This document shows, piece by piece, positions 8,859-16,947 of a stretch of DNA of 64,000 nt. Below the pieces are notes generated by a model that was not told where the DNA came from, did no database searches, and saw nothing but the letters and a program-made list of their open reading frames with translations. Position numbers and translations under genes: made by a program. Numbering within the stretch: position 1 is the stretch's first letter; each line of letters begins with the position of its first letter. Source of the stretch: Cellvibrio sp. pealriver (GTDB lineage Bacteria; Pseudomonadota; Gammaproteobacteria; Pseudomonadales; Cellvibrionaceae); the NCBI RefSeq assembly GCF_001183545.1, contig NZ_KQ236688.1:124001-188000 (forward strand). The letters are read 5' to 3'.

Positions 8859-9033
8859 CCCGCCTAGGATATTTGGATGTCAGTTATAACTTTCGCGGCC
8901 GCATAACCGCTTCCTCATGGAAAAGGCTGGCACCTCAGCTTCGAAAGGCTTTGTTGGCTTTCAAAAATAATGGTTTGAATACGTAGGGCAGTTATGTTCT
9001 AGATTTCAACTCCATGCAAAAATATGTTCTTCA

Positions 9034-9064
9034 CAAAAACAAGTCGGGCATTGCTGCCCAACTT
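9034..9064 (-). terminator. Intrinsic terminator of the SbtA-like gene
   Basis: On the minus strand AAGT-GGGCA pairs with TGCCC-ACTT (9041-9064, one mismatch, GCAA loop), followed by a GTTTTTG tract. It lies 14 bp past the stop codon of the transporter. Between it and the toxin gene (8859-9033) I see nothing assignable. Confidence 0.7.
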
Positions 9065-9077
9065 ACTCTACTACTTC

Positions 9078-10016
9078 TTACATCCCACCCATCACTCCCA
9101 CCATCCAGTGATAAACCGGAATCCCCAGCAACACATTCAACGGAAAAGTCACGCCCAGCGCTGCAAAAATTGCGAGGCCGACATCAGCTTCTTTAATGGC
9201 GGCTTGGATTGCGGCGGGCGCGGCAATGTAAGAGGCGCTGGCGGTGAGGGCGGCGAGGATCAGTACGCTGCCTTGCGGTAAGCCGAGGGCGATACCTGCA
9301 GTCATGCCGACCAATGCCAATCCGAACGGTGCGATGAGCGCGAAGCTGACCAGTTTCCAATGCTGCCAGGGGAAAGGCGCTAAATGACGTGAGGCGCACA
9401 CGCCCATTTCCAACAAAAACAGTGCGAGCAAGGCTTTAAAGGCTCCAAGAAATAATGGGGCTATGTCTTTGCTGCCGTCGGGGCCGTAGAGGTAGCCGAT
9501 AATCACACCGCCGGTTAGCAAGACTACGCCGCGGCTGGTGATTGCCTCGTGCCAAATACCTTTCATGCTGGTGCCCGTGCCTGTCGCTTTTTTATAAAGC
9601 AGGATTCCCACCACAATCGCCGGCAACTCCAGCAATACCAGATAAAGCGTGGTCTGTGGGGCGATGCTGAGGTTGTTGGCTTCGGCAAATGCAAGCGCTA
9701 CCGCAAAGGTGCCGGCGCTGGCAGAACCATAGTGTGCGGCGATACTGGCGCTGTTGGCACTGCTGAGTTGAACCCATGCGCGCAGCAGCGGGTAGAGAGC
9801 GAGCGGAATAGCGATGCCAAGCAGGACGACCGTGATCACTTCGGGCAATAACTGCCAATGCACATTGCCATGTAAGGCGAGGCCGCCTTTCAGCCCAAGG
9901 GTCAGCATGAGCAGGATACTGAGCGTGTCGTAAGCGGCTTTGGGTACTTTTAAATCGGATTTGGCGACACCGGCGATAACGCCGAGCAGGAAAAACATAA
10001 CAACGATATCGGGCAT
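9078..10016 (-). CDS. SbtA-like sodium-dependent bicarbonate transporter
   Basis: 312 aa, about ten membrane segments in two halves, matching the Sbt_1 (formerly DUF897) family, which includes the cyanobacterial Na+/bicarbonate symporter SbtA. Characteristic stretches are KVPKAAYDTLSILLMLTLGLKGG near residue 25, the central AAHYGSASAGTFAVALAF, and the related C-terminal LTASASYIAAPAAIQAAI. Non-cyanobacterial members are mostly uncharacterised, so bicarbonate is the family-based guess. It is divergent from a LysR regulator across a 119-bp gap holding a palindrome. No PII-like SbtB partner is adjacent. Confidence 0.85.
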   Translation of the reverse strand: MPDIVVMFFLLGVIAGVAKSDLKVPKAAYDTLSILLMLTLGLKGGLALHGNVHWQLLPEVITVVLLGIAIPLALYPLLRAWVQLSSANSASIAAHYGSASAGTFAVALAFAEANNLSIAPQTTLYLVLLELPAIVVGILLYKKATGTGTSMKGIWHEAITSRGVVLLTGGVIIGYLYGPDGSKDIAPLFLGAFKALLALFLLEMGVCASRHLAPFPWQHWKLVSFALIAPFGLALVGMTAGIALGLPQGSVLILAALTASASYIAAPAAIQAAIKEADVGLAIFAALGVTFPLNVLLGIPVYHWMVGVMGGM

Positions 10017-10094
10017 GGTGAACTCCAGCGGTAGAAACTGCAGTTATTGTCGCGATTTAATGAAATAGACGATAATTAATGTTTATGTAATTAA

Positions 10095-10114
10095 ATATAG
10101 ATAATTGTCTATAT
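10095..10114. promoter_or_regulatory. Candidate LysR operator in the sbtA-lysR divergent promoter
   Basis: ATATAGA (10095-10101) and TCTATAT (10108-10114) form a perfect inverted repeat with a 6-bp AT-rich centre. It fits the T-N11-A dyad of LysR-type operators and sits 22 bp before the regulator start. A related half-site ATAGACGATAAT lies about 30 bp away on the transporter side, so two operator units may control both directions. Confidence 0.6.
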
Positions 10115-10135
10115 TGAGGGAAAAGGTGCATATCC

Positions 10136-11083
10136 ATGAATATCCGTCATCTAACGTTTCGGCTGTTGCAGGTCTATATCGCCGTGGTTCGCACCGGGTC
10201 TATCTCGCAAGCGGCGGCGCAATTGCATCTCACCCAGCCAACCGTTTCCCTGCAAATCAAACGTTTGACCGAGGCGGTAGGCGATGTGCTGTTAGAAGTG
10301 CGCGATGGGCACTACCAACCGACGTTTGTCGGGCAGGAGCTGTATCACGCGTCGCTGGATGCGCTCACGCGCTTTGAAGACTTTGACAGTTTTTTGAGTG
10401 ATGCCGCCTTGGGGCGCAAAGGGCATTTCAGTATTGGTGTGGTGACTACCGCGCAATATGTGTTGCCGCGTTTGCTCAGCCCCTATGCACAGCAATATCC
10501 CGGGGTGGATGTGACATTTAATATCGGCAACCGTGGCAGTGTGTTGCAGCGCTTCCAAAACCAGTTGGATGATTTGTATTTATTTAGCCATCCCCCTACC
10601 GGCGACCATGTAGTGAGCGGCCGTTTTTTGCGTAACCCTTTGGTGTTGATTGCGCCTTTGCATCATTGGGCCGCGCAGAAAAAAAGTGTGCAATTTGCAG
10701 AGCTTGCGGACGAGCGCTTTTTAATGCGCGAACCGGGCAGTGCGACGCGCATGATGTTTGAAAATTGGTTGCGTGAAAATAATATTCAGCTGCATAAAAC
10801 CTTGCAGATTGAAAGTAACGAAGTGATCAGGATGAGTGTGGAAAGCGGCTTGGGGTTGGCGGTGTTATCAGAACATACGCTGGCGCAGGCGAATACCAAA
10901 GTGGCAATTATCAATGTGCAGGATTTTCCACTCACCAGCCATTGGTATTTAGTGCGTCACGGCGACCGCCGACTCCCTGCTGCCGCCTCGAATTTTATTG
11001 ATTTCATGAATACCCATTTGGATCAATGGGTGGAAGAAAAATACATCCGCAATGAGCTTTCCGTTTTACTCGGCAGCCACTGA
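10136..11083 (+). CDS. LysR-family transcriptional regulator
   Basis: 315 aa. The N-terminal winged helix-turn-helix is textbook: FRLLQVYIAVVRTGSISQAA, then LHLTQPTVSLQIKRLTEAVG. A LysR effector-binding domain follows from about residue 92 (GHFSIGVVTTAQYVLPRLL). The effector domain resembles CbbR/CysB-like regulators in layout. Divergence from the SbtA-like transporter with a shared palindromic promoter suggests it controls that gene, perhaps in response to carbon status; this is inferred from position. Its 3' end overlaps the convergent nuclease-family gene by 18 bp. Confidence 0.92.
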   Translation: MNIRHLTFRLLQVYIAVVRTGSISQAAAQLHLTQPTVSLQIKRLTEAVGDVLLEVRDGHYQPTFVGQELYHASLDALTRFEDFDSFLSDAALGRKGHFSIGVVTTAQYVLPRLLSPYAQQYPGVDVTFNIGNRGSVLQRFQNQLDDLYLFSHPPTGDHVVSGRFLRNPLVLIAPLHHWAAQKKSVQFAELADERFLMREPGSATRMMFENWLRENNIQLHKTLQIESNEVIRMSVESGLGLAVLSEHTLAQANTKVAIINVQDFPLTSHWYLVRHGDRRLPAAASNFIDFMNTHLDQWVEEKYIRNELSVLLGSH

Positions 11084-11920
11084 TTTTTCTGTGCGCACAA
11101 TAATAGGGTAATGGTCGGATGGGTATAAGTTGTTATACAGCGTTGTATCGACTGCATGGCTTAATACCTTGAGCTTTTTGGAAACAAAAATGAAATCGAT
11201 TTTGTTGTCAGTTTCAGTATTCTCACCAAATCCATTAAAAGTTTTGTTGCCACCGGTTGCAGGTGTTGAAGAGGCTTTTTCAGCATCTGTTAAAAAACTG
11301 TTCATGATTTCGTAGGTTTTAGAATCCGCTTTGCAGTTGAAATCACCCGTAACAATCACCGCGGTTTGTGCATCCACTTTTGCTATTTCTGCCTGCAATA
11401 ATTTTGCACTTTCCTGCCGCGCGGTTTCGCCTTCATTATCAAAATGCGCATTAAAAATTGCGAGGGTATTTTTACTGGCTTTATCGAGCAGTTGCGCCAC
11501 TGTCAGTGTGCGTCTGTAGGTTGCATCCCACCCGCGTGACGGTTGTTGCGGTGTTTGTGACAGCCAGAGTGTTTTCTGGCTCTGTAAGCTGAGGCGCGCG
11601 GTGCGGAATAAAATAGCAGTGGTTTCACCTTTATCCCTGCCGTCGTCGCGCCCTACACCTATCCAGGAATAATCGTCCAACATTTCTACCAGATCTTCCA
11701 CCTGATATAACTCTGCTTCTTGCAAACCAATCACATCCGGGTTGTGCGTTTTAATCAAATGCGCAACCAGATATTTACGCTTTTTCCAATTGTTCGGATT
11801 CTCCGCTGCTTCACACGCGCCGCAGCGAACGTTGTAGCTCATCACGTCCAACGTTTGGCTGTGTGCATGAAAGCTGATGGAAAAAACGCATAATAGTAAA
11901 CTGGCTGCAAGGTATTTCAT
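11066..11920 (-). CDS. Secreted endonuclease/exonuclease/phosphatase family protein
   Basis: 284 aa with an N-terminal signal peptide (MKYLAASLLLCVFSISFHAHS). The EEP fold motifs follow in order: MSYNVRC, IGLQEAELYQVE (metal-binding glutamate), WIGVGRDDG, NAHFDNEG, VIVTGDFNC and, at the C-terminus, KIDFIFVS and SDHYPIIV (catalytic Asp-His). The start at 11920 is chosen because it gives a clean signal peptide; the longer frame adds 17 residues. The substrate may be nucleic acid, a phospholipid or an inositol phosphate. It precedes nothing obvious in an operon; the apbE gene lies upstream on the same strand, 57 bp away. Confidence 0.85.
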   Translation of the reverse strand: MKYLAASLLLCVFSISFHAHSQTLDVMSYNVRCGACEAAENPNNWKKRKYLVAHLIKTHNPDVIGLQEAELYQVEDLVEMLDDYSWIGVGRDDGRDKGETTAILFRTARLSLQSQKTLWLSQTPQQPSRGWDATYRRTLTVAQLLDKASKNTLAIFNAHFDNEGETARQESAKLLQAEIAKVDAQTAVIVTGDFNCKADSKTYEIMNSFLTDAEKASSTPATGGNKTFNGFGENTETDNKIDFIFVSKKLKVLSHAVDTTLYNNLYPSDHYPIIVRTEKSVAAE

Positions 11921-11977
11921 TAGCGGTTCCCCGTGAGTAAATAATCTGGCGGTCGATGTTGAAATAATCACTATAGA

Positions 11978-13012
11978 TTATGGCTGCTTCAGGCTCACAT
12001 CTTTCATATCATTCATCGCCTGACTTTGTGATTCAATTAACTCATCACCCTGTTGGTCGATAAACAGCACTGCCAGATTATTATCGTTGGCAACTTTCAA
12101 ACCCTCGCTGCTGCCCATACACAAGAGTGCAGTTGACCAGGCATCGGCAATCGTCGGATCGGGGTGGAGGATGGCAACCGATACCGTGTTGTGCTCAACC
12201 GGTTTGCCGGTGCGTGCATCCAAAATATGGCTGTAGCGTTTGCCGTTACTATCAAAGTAGTGGCGGTAGGTGCCCGATGCCATAAGTGCCATAGGCGCAC
12301 CGCTATCGAAGCTGGCGATTTTGTGCATCTTGCGTTCATTTGGCAGTGGCTTTTCCATTGCAATTTTCCATGGCTCGCCATTGGGTTTTTTGCCATTGAT
12401 TTTTAGTTCACCACCGATTTCTACCAAATAATTTTCTACGCCGTATTGCTCCAATACTTTAACGATTTGCCCTACGGCATAGCCTTGGCCGATGGATGAA
12501 ACATCAATTCGCAATGTGGGAATTTTTTTGCGCAAATGGGTGGTGTCTACCGTTTCAAGATTGTCCAGCCCGATAATCGCCATGGTCTCTGCAAGTGCAG
12601 CATCACTTGGCGGTGTGAATTCATCTTTTTTAAATCCCCATAAATCAAACAGCGGTTTAATGGTGAGGTCGTAACAGCCATGGCTTGCACGATGGATAAC
12701 GCGCGCAGTCTCGACCAATGACACCAATTCTGCATCGGCCTCCAATACGTCGGTGGTTTGCTGTGCGTTAAAGACTTCGATTTTGGAGTCATCGCGATAA
12801 TTGGATAACGCCAAATCCATGCGCTCCAGTTCATCACTCACGGCTTTTTCTATGGTGGCGATATCGGCCGTTGTGGTTGCAGGCAGCTGAAATGTGAGGT
12901 TATAGGTAGTGCCCTGCGCATAGCCGGAAATTTTACTCAGCTCCGGCGTTTTGCTACAGGCGATGGTGAGTGCGCAAAGTGCGCCTATCAAGCTGCGATA
13001 CATCAGGCTCAT
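11978..13012 (-). CDS. apbE: FAD:protein FMN transferase, ApbE family
   Basis: 344 aa. ApbE uses FAD and Mg2+ to attach FMN to a threonine of target flavoproteins such as Nqr or Rnf subunits. The N-terminus (SLIGALCALTIACSK) looks like an export signal with a cysteine at residue 19 that could be lipidated, though the lipobox is imperfect. Conserved ApbE segments are GYAQGTTYNLTF, AVGQIVKVLEQYGVENYLVEIGGEL, a YSHILDARTG motif and a late DAWSTALLCMG. No Nqr, Rnf or other obvious flavinylation target lies in the window, so its client is elsewhere. It is transcribed towards the EEP gene. Confidence 0.93.
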   Translation of the reverse strand: MSLMYRSLIGALCALTIACSKTPELSKISGYAQGTTYNLTFQLPATTTADIATIEKAVSDELERMDLALSNYRDDSKIEVFNAQQTTDVLEADAELVSLVETARVIHRASHGCYDLTIKPLFDLWGFKKDEFTPPSDAALAETMAIIGLDNLETVDTTHLRKKIPTLRIDVSSIGQGYAVGQIVKVLEQYGVENYLVEIGGELKINGKKPNGEPWKIAMEKPLPNERKMHKIASFDSGAPMALMASGTYRHYFDSNGKRYSHILDARTGKPVEHNTVSVAILHPDPTIADAWSTALLCMGSSEGLKVANDNNLAVLFIDQQGDELIESQSQAMNDMKDVSLKQP

Positions 13013-13200
13013 GGTTATACATCTCTCAAGTCAAAGTAAGTGATCCAGAACAAACAGGGCGGCATTATAGCTTGCTAGACTATGGATAGACTGTTTGGAT
13101 AAGCCGCTTTTGTGTTTTTGTCACTGCGGCCATTTTCTGGCTCAGATACTGCTTGGTGTTTTATTCGCATTCATTGAGCCCATATTATCTGGATTGGTTT

Positions 13201-14928
13201 ATGCCCCATCGCGCCCATTTATTTTCGCTACGTCTTGCCCATGCCTTGCGAGAGGCTTGTTTTGCTGAGAAATACGATGCGCCGCGTTTTACGCGCGATT
13301 TATTAGCGGGTATTACCGTCGGTGTTATTGCAATTCCACTGGCAATGGCACTCGCCATTGCCAGTGGTGTGCCGCCGCAATACGGTTTGTACACCGCCAT
13401 CATCGCCGGCTTTTTAATCCCGCTACTGGGTGGTTCGCGTTTTAGTATTTCTGGTCCTACTGCTGCGTTTGTGGTCATCCTCTATCCCATCGCACAACAA
13501 TATGGCTTGGGTGGTTTGCTGGTGGCGAGTGTGATGGCCGGTGGCATTTTGGTGGTGATGTCACTGCTGCGGTTGGGGCGCTTGATTGAATATATCCCTG
13601 AGGCAGTTACGCTCGGCTTTACTGCCGGTATTGCGGTGGTGATCGCTACTTTGCAAATCAAAGATTTTTTTGGTTTGCAATTGCCACACATGCCTGAACA
13701 TTATTTGGAAAAACTGTGGTTGTTAATTCAAAGCGTGCCGGATTTTTATTGGCCGAGTTTTGTTGTCGCCGCTGTAACGCTTGCCGTGATGTTGTTATGG
13801 CCGTTATTGAAACTACCTGTCCCGCCACATTTGCCTGCGTTGATTGTGGGAACGTTTGCTGCGTTATTACTGAATCAATCCGGCTTTTCGGTTGATACGA
13901 TTGGCTCGCGCTTTTCCTACACTTTGGCCGACGGCACCACCGGCTTTGGTATTCCGCCGCAGTTACCGCAATTTGAATGGCCCTGGTTACAAGCAGGTGC
14001 AAATGGCGAATCGATTCAATGGAATCTGCATGTGTTGCAGGATTTACTCGCTGCCGCGTTTGCGATTGCCATGCTCGGCGCAATTGAATCGTTATTGTGT
14101 GCGGTGGTGTTGGATGGTATGTCCGGTAAACGCCACAGCGCCAACAGCGAATTATTGGGACAGGGCATTGCGAATATAATTACGCCCTTTTTTGGTGGCA
14201 TTACTGCAACGGCGGCGCTCGCGCGTTCAGCTGCGAGTATTAAAGCGGGTGCAGAATCACCTATTGCGGGAATGGTTCATGCGCTGGTGGTTTTGCTCGG
14301 TTTGGTAGCGCTCGCACCGCTATTAGCGTATTTGCCGATGCCTGCAATGGCGGCGCTATTGGTGATGGTTGCCTGGGGAATGAGTGAAGCACACAAGGCC
14401 GCACATTTAATGAAAACCGCACCGCGCGGCGATATTTGGGTGTTTATCACCTGTTTTGCGTTAACCGTGTTATTCGATATGGTGATCGCGATCACTGCGG
14501 GTATTGTGCTCGCAGCGCTCTTGTTTATGAAAGAAATTGCCGCTATGACCCATGTGGATGATGTGACCGATGCAGGGCGAGTGGACGATAAAAAATTACC
14601 GGAAAACTGGCGCGCATTCAGCATTAGCGGGCCATTATTTTTTGCCGCGGCGGATCGCGTTTTTGGTGAACTGTCAACGCTGTGTACCGAACAGCAGCAC
14701 ATTATCCTTTCATTAAAAGAAGTGTCGCTATTGGATGCGGGTGGTTTGTCGGCGCTGGAAAAGCTAATTGCTAAATGTGAAAAAAATAATACCGAATTAA
14801 TCCTGACGGACATTCCCAAACAGCCACTCAGTACACTTGCGCACGCCAATATCAAACCGGTCAAAGGCGTGCTGCGTTTTTATTTAACGTTGGCTGAGGC
14901 TCGCCGGGTGGTTGTCGAAGGCCATTGA
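13201..14928 (+). CDS. SulP-family anion transporter with STAS domain
   Basis: 575 aa. The SulP membrane domain begins with the signature RDLLAGITVGVIAIPLAMALAIASG-type segment and continues through GLYTAIIAGFLIPLLGGS and FSISGPTAAFVVIL; about 11-14 hydrophobic segments follow. The last ~110 residues form a STAS domain (FSISGPLFFAAADRVF, SLLDAGGLSALEKLI). Family substrates include sulfate, bicarbonate and other anions, and the sequence does not decide which. ATG 13201 is taken as start because the longer frame only reaches a TTG at 13153. The 3' end overlaps the convergent phosphoethanolamine transferase gene by 45 bp. Confidence 0.9.
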   Translation: MPHRAHLFSLRLAHALREACFAEKYDAPRFTRDLLAGITVGVIAIPLAMALAIASGVPPQYGLYTAIIAGFLIPLLGGSRFSISGPTAAFVVILYPIAQQYGLGGLLVASVMAGGILVVMSLLRLGRLIEYIPEAVTLGFTAGIAVVIATLQIKDFFGLQLPHMPEHYLEKLWLLIQSVPDFYWPSFVVAAVTLAVMLLWPLLKLPVPPHLPALIVGTFAALLLNQSGFSVDTIGSRFSYTLADGTTGFGIPPQLPQFEWPWLQAGANGESIQWNLHVLQDLLAAAFAIAMLGAIESLLCAVVLDGMSGKRHSANSELLGQGIANIITPFFGGITATAALARSAASIKAGAESPIAGMVHALVVLLGLVALAPLLAYLPMPAMAALLVMVAWGMSEAHKAAHLMKTAPRGDIWVFITCFALTVLFDMVIAITAGIVLAALLFMKEIAAMTHVDDVTDAGRVDDKKLPENWRAFSISGPLFFAAADRVFGELSTLCTEQQHIILSLKEVSLLDAGGLSALEKLIAKCEKNNTELILTDIPKQPLSTLAHANIKPVKGVLRFYLTLAEARRVVVEGH

Positions 14929-16632
14929 TGTTGGATTGTCACTACACCAATTGTTTTGCGCCTTAATACCGCCATCGGGAGATGAATAGCCGATACATCC
15001 GAGCAGGCTATCAAAAATTTGTTCATGATGCGGTAGGAAGTTATTGTCTTCGCGTTTTTTCAGATTAGCGATGAGTTGTTGGTTCTGCGGTTGTGCGATG
15101 AACTTATCGGATGTCCATACCAAAAACGGCACGCGGAATTGTTCGGGTGGAGCCAATTCTTTCGGTGTTGCATGAAAGTGACTGTTTTCACCGATGGACT
15201 CACCGTGGTCGGGTACATAAAACACCAGCGCATTTTTATCACGCAATTTATCGAACACTGTTTTCAGCATGTGATCCACATAAAGCACTGTGTTATCAAA
15301 TGAGTTGACCAGTTGCTCGCGGCTACAGGTGTCGTCTATATCCATGCATTCCGGTGTAAAACGTGCGAACTCGCGTGTATAGCGCTGGCTGTACAGATGA
15401 TGTGAACCTTTGGTGTGCAACACCACCAGATGTTTTCCCTGTTTATATTTATGAATGGATTTTTCCAACTGATCCACCAGTAGCATATCGTCAATTGGAC
15501 GTTTGCTGTGGGCATATTGCGAGGCAATGATTTCACGGATTTCATAACTGTTGGCATCCAGACTGGAATAAAACCAGGCTTCACTTTGCATACCAAATAA
15601 TTCCGAGGTAAAACCTAATTTGCGCATCACTGCGAAAACATTACGCTCTTTAAGCGTGCGTTGATCGTCGTCTGCGGTGCCGTTTTCACGCACAAACATA
15701 CAGCGCAATGACAGTTTGGTAGCGGTATCGCAAGAGGTTCCGCGCAAAGCAATCAGATTCGGTTCTTGTGATAACAAAGGCGTTGTATTGCGTTCATAGC
15801 CAAATAAACCCATGTGATCCCAGCGCGTTGTTTCACCAATTACAAACACGACAAATAAGTCATCGAGTGTGCCTGGCGGTTGGTAGGTGAAATGCTTGCT
15901 AGGGTCGAATAGCTGTTTGTTGCTCTTATCCTCTTTACCGAGTTGGTGTACGTAAATGGCGAGGCTGGCAATCCAATTGGTGGGCAGATACGAATGCGCA
16001 ATCACACCGCCAATACTAGCCGTGTATTGATTATTTTTACGTGCCTGGTTTTCGGTGAGGTGAACAATGGTTTTTATACAAAGATTCACCGCCAGCAAAC
16101 AACACAGAATCGGAATACTGCGGCGGGCATAGTATTTGAGAGAAGAATAGCCAAGAGAAGCATATTCAGGCGGCATGTGTTTAATACCGCGCATTCGCTG
16201 ATAAATACTGCTAGAGAGCGGCGTACACCACAACAGCACTACCGGTACAATCCCAGTGAGTGTCCACCATAGAAAGAATTCGTGGCCGAGTGCTTCACCA
16301 TTTAAATCAGTATCCAGCGTGAGGGTGGAAACAATCACACCATAGCCAATCACCACGTTGAAAAAAATCATGTAATAACTGGCGGCAGCAGAGACAAGCA
16401 GGGTAAAACTGGCGAGTGTTTTGTAAAGGGTTTGGCCAAACAGGCTGAAGGCGCTGATAAGCAGATAACAAAACCCCACCAATGCAATGGCGGAGAGCAA
16501 CGCAGAGGTGATCTCTAATCCGCCACCTGCCATGGCATTGCGCATCAGATTAGCACTGTTGAGTGCGAGGCCTATGTAGAGGCTTAGTGCCAGCGACATC
16601 TGCCGCTGGCTTAAACAGGGTAGGGATTTCAT
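14884..16632 (-). CDS. Phosphoethanolamine transferase, EptA/sulfatase family
   Basis: 582 aa inner-membrane enzyme with a large periplasmic domain. Five hydrophobic segments occupy the N-terminal ~190 residues (the EptA/EptB N-terminal domain). The sulfatase-like domain begins at VVFVIGETTRWDHMGLFGY, whose threonine after GE is the expected phosphoenzyme nucleophile, and contains the later metal-binding YVPDHGESIGENSHFHAT. Such enzymes transfer phosphoethanolamine from phosphatidylethanolamine to lipid A, core sugars or other glycans; the acceptor cannot be read from sequence. There is no PmrAB-type regulator nearby. The ATG at 16632 is favoured over a TTG 15 nt upstream. Confidence 0.88.
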   Translation of the reverse strand: MKSLPCLSQRQMSLALSLYIGLALNSANLMRNAMAGGGLEITSALLSAIALVGFCYLLISAFSLFGQTLYKTLASFTLLVSAAASYYMIFFNVVIGYGVIVSTLTLDTDLNGEALGHEFFLWWTLTGIVPVVLLWCTPLSSSIYQRMRGIKHMPPEYASLGYSSLKYYARRSIPILCCLLAVNLCIKTIVHLTENQARKNNQYTASIGGVIAHSYLPTNWIASLAIYVHQLGKEDKSNKQLFDPSKHFTYQPPGTLDDLFVVFVIGETTRWDHMGLFGYERNTTPLLSQEPNLIALRGTSCDTATKLSLRCMFVRENGTADDDQRTLKERNVFAVMRKLGFTSELFGMQSEAWFYSSLDANSYEIREIIASQYAHSKRPIDDMLLVDQLEKSIHKYKQGKHLVVLHTKGSHHLYSQRYTREFARFTPECMDIDDTCSREQLVNSFDNTVLYVDHMLKTVFDKLRDKNALVFYVPDHGESIGENSHFHATPKELAPPEQFRVPFLVWTSDKFIAQPQNQQLIANLKKREDNNFLPHHEQIFDSLLGCIGYSSPDGGIKAQNNWCSDNPTSMAFDNHPASLSQR

Positions 16633-16773
16633 TATTATTATCCACAAGGATCAATAGTTGATTGTTACAGAACGGGCTCTGGTGAAGCGCTAATCCTTGT
16701 GAGGTTATCAGGCGTAAATTAAGTCAAACTTAAATTCGCGTTAACAATACTTTCCAATTTATTGAGGCATTTA

Positions 16774-16890
16774 TCACTCGTGCTGTGAATCGTCCTCACC
16801 GCCAAACTCCACCAATAGTGCCTGAACGAAGTTCTTCAGTTCAAGCGCTATAATCGCAAAGTCTGCGTCAAATTGTTCTGCTCTACTTTT
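16774..16890 (-). pseudogene. Diverged 3' remnant of an rdgC gene
   Basis: On the minus strand, a 38-codon open stretch ending at TGA (16774-16776) reads AEQFDADFAIIALELKNF then VQALLVEFGGEDDSQHE. It aligns with the C-terminus of the intact RdgC in this window (AEQFDADFAIMAMELKNF ... FGGEADHE). Most residues are kept while many third codon positions differ, so it is an old or foreign copy and not a fresh duplication. No start or upstream RdgC sequence remains; similarity fades at about 16890. It lies just upstream of the histidine kinase gene. Confidence 0.8.
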
Positions 16891-16947
16891 TCAGTCAGCT
16901 CTATACTGCTATTAACTCTCGTTAGCCGTGCTTTGTGTGAAGGTGTT

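Noticed and set aside
10105..10377. Second plus-strand frame overlapping the LysR gene
   Set aside because: It lies out of frame inside a well-recognised LysR DNA-binding domain and has no independent support.
13153..13200. Longer SulP start
   Set aside because: The codon at 13153 is TTG and the added residues resemble no SulP N-terminus; ATG 13201 gives the normal start.
16873..16947. 25-residue N-terminal extension of the histidine kinase (hydrophobic, could look like a signal peptide)
   Set aside because: It starts at TTG, lies partly on the rdgC remnant, and an ATG with GAAGG follows at 16948.
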